Of a DNA stretch of 48,583 nt, positions 45,038 to 48,583 are shown piece after piece. The number at the start of each line of letters is the position of its first letter. The stretch's first letter is position 1. The notes beneath the pieces are model-generated. The model did no database searches. It saw only the letters and a list, made by a program, of their open reading frames with translations, and had not been told where the DNA came from. The position numbers were made by a program, and so were the translations under genes. Source of the DNA: Desulfocapsaceae bacterium (GTDB taxonomy: Bacteria; Desulfobacterota; Desulfobulbia; Desulfobulbales; Desulfocapsaceae); the NCBI GenBank assembly GCA_030653035.1, contig JAUSAB010000062.1, positions 1 through 48,583 of the forward strand, written 5' to 3'.

Positions 45038-45113
45038 CAGTCCGGTATAGTCCGGTCGGATTTCGGTGCCTCTCCTTGTAATTTTATTCCCCAGCAGCAC
45101 CCATACGCAGCAC

Positions 45114-45206
45114 TCAAAAAGCCTTGCCATTTCCAAGCATGACACCAATATCGCGGAAGTTTATGCCTATACCCATAAAGGAGAACTGGCACGCGCTGAA
45201 AAATAA
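45114..45206 (+). pseudogene. Possible C-terminal remnant of a tyrosine recombinase
   Basis: A plus-strand frame reads SLAISKHDTNIAEVYAYTHK and then GELARAEK to a TAA. The pattern 'H.dtni..vYAyth' resembles the end of phage-type integrases, with Tyr as the candidate nucleophile. It lies just past a tRNA-Ser gene, the usual place for integrases of genomic islands. Only 30 codons are recognisable. Confidence 0.35.
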
Positions 45207-45217
45207 GTAGAAATGAG

Positions 45218-45230
45218 TAATGAAACATTA
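45218..45230. promoter_or_regulatory. Palindrome upstream of umuD
   Basis: TAATGAAACATTA is a perfect 5-bp inverted repeat with a 3-base centre, 32 bases before the umuD start. It could be part of an operator for a LexA-type repressor, but it does not match the E. coli LexA box. Weak evidence. Confidence 0.25.
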
Positions 45231-45262
45231 TATTTTTTGGAATCTGTGATATTCTTACCTGC

Positions 45263-45700
45263 ATGAAAACAGACTCCTCAATAAATGCCATTTTTGAAGT
45301 TGAACAAAAGACCAAGGTGGTATGCCCTCTCTTTACCTGCGGCGTTTCTGCCGGATTCCCCTCACCAGCCGAAGACCATATTGATCGAAAGCTTGATTTG
45401 AATGAATTGTTGATTCAGCATCCGGTTGCAACGTATTTTGTAAGGGTAGCTGGCGAGTCAATGAAAGATGCAGGGATAAATCATGGAGATATCCTTGTGG
45501 TTGATCGATCCCTTGAAGCTGTGAGTGGAAAAATTGTCATCGCTATCGTTAATGGCGAACTGACAGTAAAAAGATTCATACAAGACAGCGCATCCTGTCA
45601 GTTAGTTGCTGCCAACCCTGACTATCCTCCTGTTGAAATCACTGAAGATACTGATTTCAGTGTTTGGGGAGTGGTCACCAGTGTAATTCATCAATTCTAA
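45263..45700 (+). CDS. umuD: UmuD-type SOS protein, self-cleaving peptidase S24
   Basis: The 145-residue protein is the accessory subunit of DNA polymerase V and is processed by RecA-stimulated self-cleavage. The cleavage region reads CGVSAGFPSPAED (Ala-Gly bond expected); E. coli has CGFPSPAAD. The catalytic Ser is in VAGESMKD and the Lys in LTVKRF. DLNELLIQHPVATYFV matches the E. coli protein closely. It ends FGVV-like (WGVVTSVIHQF). Directly after it come the first codons of a broken umuC rather than a whole gene. Complete and probably functional. Confidence 0.95.
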   Translation: MKTDSSINAIFEVEQKTKVVCPLFTCGVSAGFPSPAEDHIDRKLDLNELLIQHPVATYFVRVAGESMKDAGINHGDILVVDRSLEAVSGKIVIAIVNGELTVKRFIQDSASCQLVAANPDYPPVEITEDTDFSVWGVVTSVIHQF

Positions 45701-45712
45701 TCGGTGTATTCA

Positions 45713-45799
45713 ATGAAGAAAGTCTTCGCCCTTGTTGATTGCAATATTCCCCATTATCTTCACAGCCACGGAATTAGCGTGATTCACAGTGAATTCTGA
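45713..45799 (+). pseudogene. umuC: 5' stump of umuC
   Basis: Thirteen bases after umuD, a frame starts MKKVFALVDCN, identical in its first 11 residues to the intact umuC at 47540. It then diverges (IPHYLHSHGISVIHSEF) and stops at 45799. The nucleotide similarity to the later umuC start covers about 77 bases including the umuD tail, at roughly 75% identity by eye. It is the left stump of the disrupted umuDC locus. Confidence 0.8.
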
Positions 45800-45812
45800 T
45801 ACGATCAAAAAA

Positions 45813-46412
45813 ATGAAAACAAAACTATCTGTATTTATAGTATTTTTTATACTTTTAGCTCCCTTGAGAGTATTTGCATTCGTGTTTGATCAGTGGGAAT
45901 CGGGGATGGATATAAATACAATTTATTCTATCGCTAAAAAGAATGATATTCCATTGCACAAAGAAGGACTTATCTCGACAAATAAAAGATATAATTCGCT
46001 TATGTGTGAAAAATATAGAGATACTGCAACTGCTTATTATTATCCTGTTAATTTGTTGGGAGAATTTACAAAAGTTAATTTGTTGCTTACACCACTAGGT
46101 AAAAAAGTATATCAAGTTTCCATAGTATGGAATAAGCGCCAGCAGGGGAAAAAATCAGAATTTACAAATGATGTAAAAAAGACAATAGAACAAAAATATG
46201 GGGCGGCAAAAAAGTTGAATGGAAACATTTTTGCCGATGAATTTTTTTGGAGTGTAAACGATGGAACACAAATAACCATAAAAAGTTCTCATGGAGATCT
46301 TAGTTTAATTTATGAAGATAAAATCATGAAAGACATGCTTGATAAAGAACAAGCGTCTATAGCTAACCAAAAAAAAGTAAAAGCTCATTTTACAGATGAG
46401 AGTAAATTTTGA
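45813..46412 (+). CDS. AT-rich secreted hypothetical protein
   Basis: From the ATG at 45813 the product has 199 residues. A signal peptide (KLSVFIVFFILLAPLRVFA, cleavage about residue 22) is followed by a hydrophilic Lys-rich domain with WESGMDINTIYSIAKKNDIP, one Cys (SLMCEKYRD), VYQVSIVWNKRQQ and IEQKYGAAKK. A GTG start at 45789 would overlap the umuC stump. I do not recognise a family. Base composition is far more AT-rich than neighbouring genes, a sign of recent acquisition. It sits inside the split umuDC locus. No clear Shine-Dalgarno sequence is visible. Confidence 0.65.
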   Translation: MKTKLSVFIVFFILLAPLRVFAFVFDQWESGMDINTIYSIAKKNDIPLHKEGLISTNKRYNSLMCEKYRDTATAYYYPVNLLGEFTKVNLLLTPLGKKVYQVSIVWNKRQQGKKSEFTNDVKKTIEQKYGAAKKLNGNIFADEFFWSVNDGTQITIKSSHGDLSLIYEDKIMKDMLDKEQASIANQKKVKAHFTDESKF

Positions 46413-46491
46413 TATTCGTTGCGGATAAACAGGGAAATAGGGGGCCACTCCCGAATGGCGATAGTTTAAGCGTTTTTTTAAACCGCAGGGA

Positions 46492-46540
46492 GTAAACTTG
46501 GGACTGTCCCCGGCCTTATCTGGGGCTGTCCCAAGTTTAC
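46492..46540. repeat. Palindromic repeat, GGGACTGTCCCC type, copy 1
   Basis: GTAAACTTGGGACTGTCCCC (46492-46511) pairs with GGGGCTGTCCCAAGTTTAC (46522-46540), leaving a 10-base loop. It would form a strong hairpin on either strand. Similar repeats are common in Desulfobacterota intergenic DNA and are often associated with REP-type transposases, none of which is seen here. Confidence 0.75.
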
Positions 46541-46624
46541 GGGTTTGATGCAACCATGGTGTCCAGCGCCACAAAAATCTGAGTTTTAGGCTTTTTGCAA
46601 CTGCTGTCGCTTCAACTCGCAAAA

Positions 46625-46664
46625 TCCTGGGACAGCCCCCGATGGGGCCGGGGACAGTCCAGGT
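46625..46664. repeat. Palindromic repeat, GGGACTGTCCCC type, copy 2
   Basis: TCCTGGGACAGCCCCC pairs with GGGGACAGTCCAGG across a short GC-rich loop. The core GGGACAGCCCC/GGGGACAGTCC is the complement-type version of the repeat at 46492-46540, so the two copies are related and about 85 bases apart. Confidence 0.65.
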
Positions 46665-46747
46665 TTTGCTGGCCTCCGCCCTTAAACTAGCGCCATTCTA
46701 CTCTGTCCCTTTTTATTGACCAACTCATCACTTGACATAAAAACAAA

Positions 46748-47428
46748 ATGTGTGGACGTTTCGCTTTTTTCGGCAATGGTTCCTTTGGCTATGAATCGCT
46801 CCATCTCCCGGAACCGCCCCGCTTTGAGAATTACAATATCACCCCATCTCAAGATATCCTCGCCATACGCACTTCGCCGGAAAGCGGACAACCCGAATAC
46901 ACAATGCTCCATTGGGGGCTGGTACCCTTCTGGTCAAGGAATGGCAAAACCAAGTTTCCTCTCATCAACGCCAGATCTGAAGGCATTGAGACAAAGCCGT
47001 CCTTTCGAGATCCATTCAAACGCAGGCGTTGCATTATTCCCTCCAGTGGATTTTATGAATGGCAAAAGGTCGATGAGCATAAGCAACCGTATTTTATTCG
47101 TCCTGTCGATGGCAGGTATTTTGCCCTGGCCGGTCTCTGGGATAGCTGGCGAGGTGAAAACGTTGAAGACGTCAACTCCTGTGCCATCATTACCACTACG
47201 GCAAATGCTGGGATGAAGGAGATCCATGACAGGATGCCGGTTATCCTTGAAAATATAAATATTGCGGCCTGGCTTGACCCCGGCCAAGGACAGGCAGATT
47301 TACTGGCAATGCTTGAACCGTATCCGGAATCCTTGATAGAAATTTATCCGGTCAGCAGCATGGTGAATAGTCCAAGAAATAATGGCCCGGAGTGTGTGAA
47401 AAGGTCTCTGTCGGGCACTTCTTCGTAG
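46748..47428 (+). CDS. yedK: SRAP domain abasic-site DNA-protein crosslink protein (YedK/HMCES-like)
   Basis: The 226-residue protein starts MCGRF. In this family the Met is removed and Cys2 forms a covalent bond with abasic sites in single-stranded DNA, shielding them, so the start codon is fixed by function. The other active-site residues are visible: Asn in LINARSEGI, Glu in SGFYEWQ and His in EIHDRMPVIL. FPLINARSE and HWGLVPFW are also typical. SRAP genes are predicted SOS components, and here the gene lies between umuD and umuC. No Shine-Dalgarno sequence is seen; TTGACAT lies just upstream. Confidence 0.94.
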   Translation: MCGRFAFFGNGSFGYESLHLPEPPRFENYNITPSQDILAIRTSPESGQPEYTMLHWGLVPFWSRNGKTKFPLINARSEGIETKPSFRDPFKRRRCIIPSSGFYEWQKVDEHKQPYFIRPVDGRYFALAGLWDSWRGENVEDVNSCAIITTTANAGMKEIHDRMPVILENINIAAWLDPGQGQADLLAMLEPYPESLIEIYPVSSMVNSPRNNGPECVKRSLSGTSS

Positions 47429-47494
47429 ATGTGAATATGAAAATCGGCGATACCAAAAGAGAGCGGCAAGGTGTATGTTATAGAGGGCTTTTAG

Positions 47495-47527
47495 GGAATA
47501 GTCACCAGTTGTATCCATCAATTTTAA
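47495..47527 (+). pseudogene. umuD: 3' stump of a second umuD
   Basis: Just before the intact umuC, a frame reads GIVTSCIHQF followed by TAA. The intact umuD ends GVVTSVIHQF, so this is the tail of another umuD copy. One codon upstream the frame has TAG where the intact gene has TGG, so the copy is dead. It is the right-hand stump of the disrupted umuDC locus, mirror image of the umuC stump at 45713. Confidence 0.75.
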
Positions 47528-47539
47528 CCGGCTTGATCG

Positions 47540-48583
47540 ATGAAGAAAGTCTTTGCCTTAGTTGATTGTAATAATTTCTATGCTTCCTGTGAGCGGCTGT
47601 TCAGGCCGGATCTGATTGGCAAACCGGTTATAGTGCTCTCCAACAACGATGGTTGTGTCGTTGCCCGATCCAATGAGGCTAAGGCTCTCGGTATTCCAAT
47701 GGGAGAGCCTTTGTTCAAGGTCAAACATTTGGTTGCCAGGCATAAAGTGCATGTTTTTTCATCAAATTATGCATTGTACGGAGATCTTTCACATCGAGTA
47801 ATGGATGTCCTGCGGCAAATGGAACCAGATGTTGAGGTATATTCGATTGATGAGGCATTTATATCACTGCCGGTAACAAAAGTATGGGATCGGGTCAAAT
47901 ATGCAGCAGAACTCAGAGAGAGAATAAGAAGACAGGTTGGCATTCCTGTATCCATCGGTATTGCCACAACCAAAACGCTGGCCAAGATCGCCAATCGAGT
48001 AGCCAAGAAAGAGGCGCAATTCAATGGCGTTTTCGATCTTGCCGGCAACAGTCAAATTGACCAGGTATTGGGGAAGATTGAAGTGAATGATGTTTGGGGG
48101 ATCGGCAGACGGTCTACCGAAAAACTGAACACACGTTGCATCTATACTGCCCTTGATCTCAAACGGGCAGATGAAACATGGATTCGCAAGACGTTAACCG
48201 TTGTTGGTGCTCGTACTGTCATGGAGTTGAACGGTGTTTCATGTATTTCGCTTGAAAATGCTCCTCCGTGTCCAAAATCAATCATTACTTCCAGATCATT
48301 CGGGCATCCGGTTACCGACCTTGACAACCTCAAAGGTGCCGTCATTACCTATGTCTCGATAGCTGGCGAAAAACTACGAAAACAAGACGTTGAGGCAGAT
48401 ACTCTCAACCTCTTTATTACAACCGGACCGTTTGACGAACAAGCCAGTTATTCCAATAATCAAACAATTACTCTTCATCAGCCCACTTCTTCAACACCAG
48501 AACTCATAACCGGTGCGCTGCAGTGCCTCAAGTCGTTGTATAAACCAGGATATCGATATCGAAAAGCTGGTGTTATGCTCGCT
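47540..48583 (+). CDS. umuC: UmuC-type Y-family DNA polymerase V subunit (partial, runs off window)
   Basis: The first 348 codons are in the window. UmuC is the catalytic subunit of the error-prone polymerase that copies damaged DNA. The palm motif I is ALVDCNNFYASCER, the finger/palm segment has VVARSNEAKALGIPMG, the second metal site is YSIDEAFI, and IGIATTKTLAKIANR and DVWGIGRR are characteristic. Intact so far with no frameshift. It starts 13 bases after the umuD stump. Expected partner: the UmuD encoded at 45263. Confidence 0.93.
   Translation, partial: MKKVFALVDCNNFYASCERLFRPDLIGKPVIVLSNNDGCVVARSNEAKALGIPMGEPLFKVKHLVARHKVHVFSSNYALYGDLSHRVMDVLRQMEPDVEVYSIDEAFISLPVTKVWDRVKYAAELRERIRRQVGIPVSIGIATTKTLAKIANRVAKKEAQFNGVFDLAGNSQIDQVLGKIEVNDVWGIGRRSTEKLNTRCIYTALDLKRADETWIRKTLTVVGARTVMELNGVSCISLENAPPCPKSIITSRSFGHPVTDLDNLKGAVITYVSIAGEKLRKQDVEADTLNLFITTGPFDEQASYSNNQTITLHQPTSSTPELITGALQCLKSLYKPGYRYRKAGVMLA

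Larger units (their letters stand above)
46413..46747. other. Non-coding repeat-rich stretch
   Basis: This 335-base interval between the secreted protein and the SRAP gene has no credible gene. It contains the GGGACTGTCCCC-type palindromic repeats listed separately. A TTGACC followed 17 bases later by an A-rich box is a possible but weak promoter for the SRAP gene. Confidence 0.5.

Noticed and set aside
44921-45148. Minus-strand frame across tRNA-Ser (contains GEIRTHGTCVHTRSRRAP)
   Set aside because: This is the well-known spurious translation of a tRNA-Ser gene.
45240-45262. E. coli-type LexA box before umuD
   Set aside because: CTGTGATATTCTTACCTG only partly resembles CTGT(N8)ACAG; the second half-site does not match.
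1-48583. CRISPR array, rRNA genes, restriction-modification or toxin-antitoxin system
   Set aside because: No regularly spaced repeats, no rRNA-like sequence and no recognisable nuclease-methylase or toxin-antitoxin pair was found on reading through.

Overview
The window looks like chromosomal DNA of a Gram-negative Desulfobacterota bacterium (former Deltaproteobacteria), perhaps a Desulfobulbales relative. This is inferred from the order ffh-rpsP-khpA-rimM-trmD-SPOUT methylase-rplS-rnhB-yraN, the fused radical SAM/DUF2344 protein, the many PAS-rich hybrid kinases, and the V4R and methanogen-output-type sensor domains. The species cannot be read from the sequence.

Layout. 1-4555: the tail of an unidentified gene and a very large SNF2-family helicase. 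4776-20031: a sensory block, all on the minus strand. It holds a V4R protein translationally adjacent to a PAS diguanylate cyclase, a CHASE4-HAMP-PAS-GGDEF-EAL protein, three paralogous hybrid histidine kinases (one with a PhnD-like periplasmic sensor), a small cysteine-containing sensor domain protein and a methyl-accepting chemotaxis protein. 20184-24886: an orphan PstS-like binding protein, a GH17-like glycosidase and the radical SAM/DUF2344 protein. 25074-30184: an AMIN-domain protein, a YkgJ-type cysteine-cluster protein, two lipoproteins (one a long TPR protein) and thymidylate kinase with an unusual insertion. 30336-36721: pdxA and the ribosome/tRNA/SRP operon. 37258-38238: a 59-codon Trm112-like gene, then a graveyard of IS30-like and IS630-like remnants that truncates a membrane sensor gene. 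38310-40708: an EAL-CBS-GGDEF protein and a small Cys-rich protein separated by a MITE. 41009-44715: PepF-type peptidase, TadA, a MITE-like repeat and a Bcr/CflA-type exporter. 44902-48583: tRNA-Ser(GGA), a possible integrase tail, and a disrupted SOS mutagenesis locus.

The most unusual structure is at the right end. An intact umuD is followed by only the first codons of a umuC. About 1.8 kb later the last codons of a second umuD lead into a second, apparently intact umuC that runs off the window. Between these mirror-image stumps lie an AT-rich secreted hypothetical protein, a cluster of palindromic GGGACTGTCCCC-type repeats and an SRAP (YedK/HMCES-like) abasic-site protein. This looks like a mosaic of two umuDC operons carrying a DNA-damage cargo gene.

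The sensory block has no obvious DNA-binding output. Its kinases end in receiver domains and its other outputs are c-di-GMP enzymes and a chemoreceptor, so it probably signals through phosphorelay and c-di-GMP.
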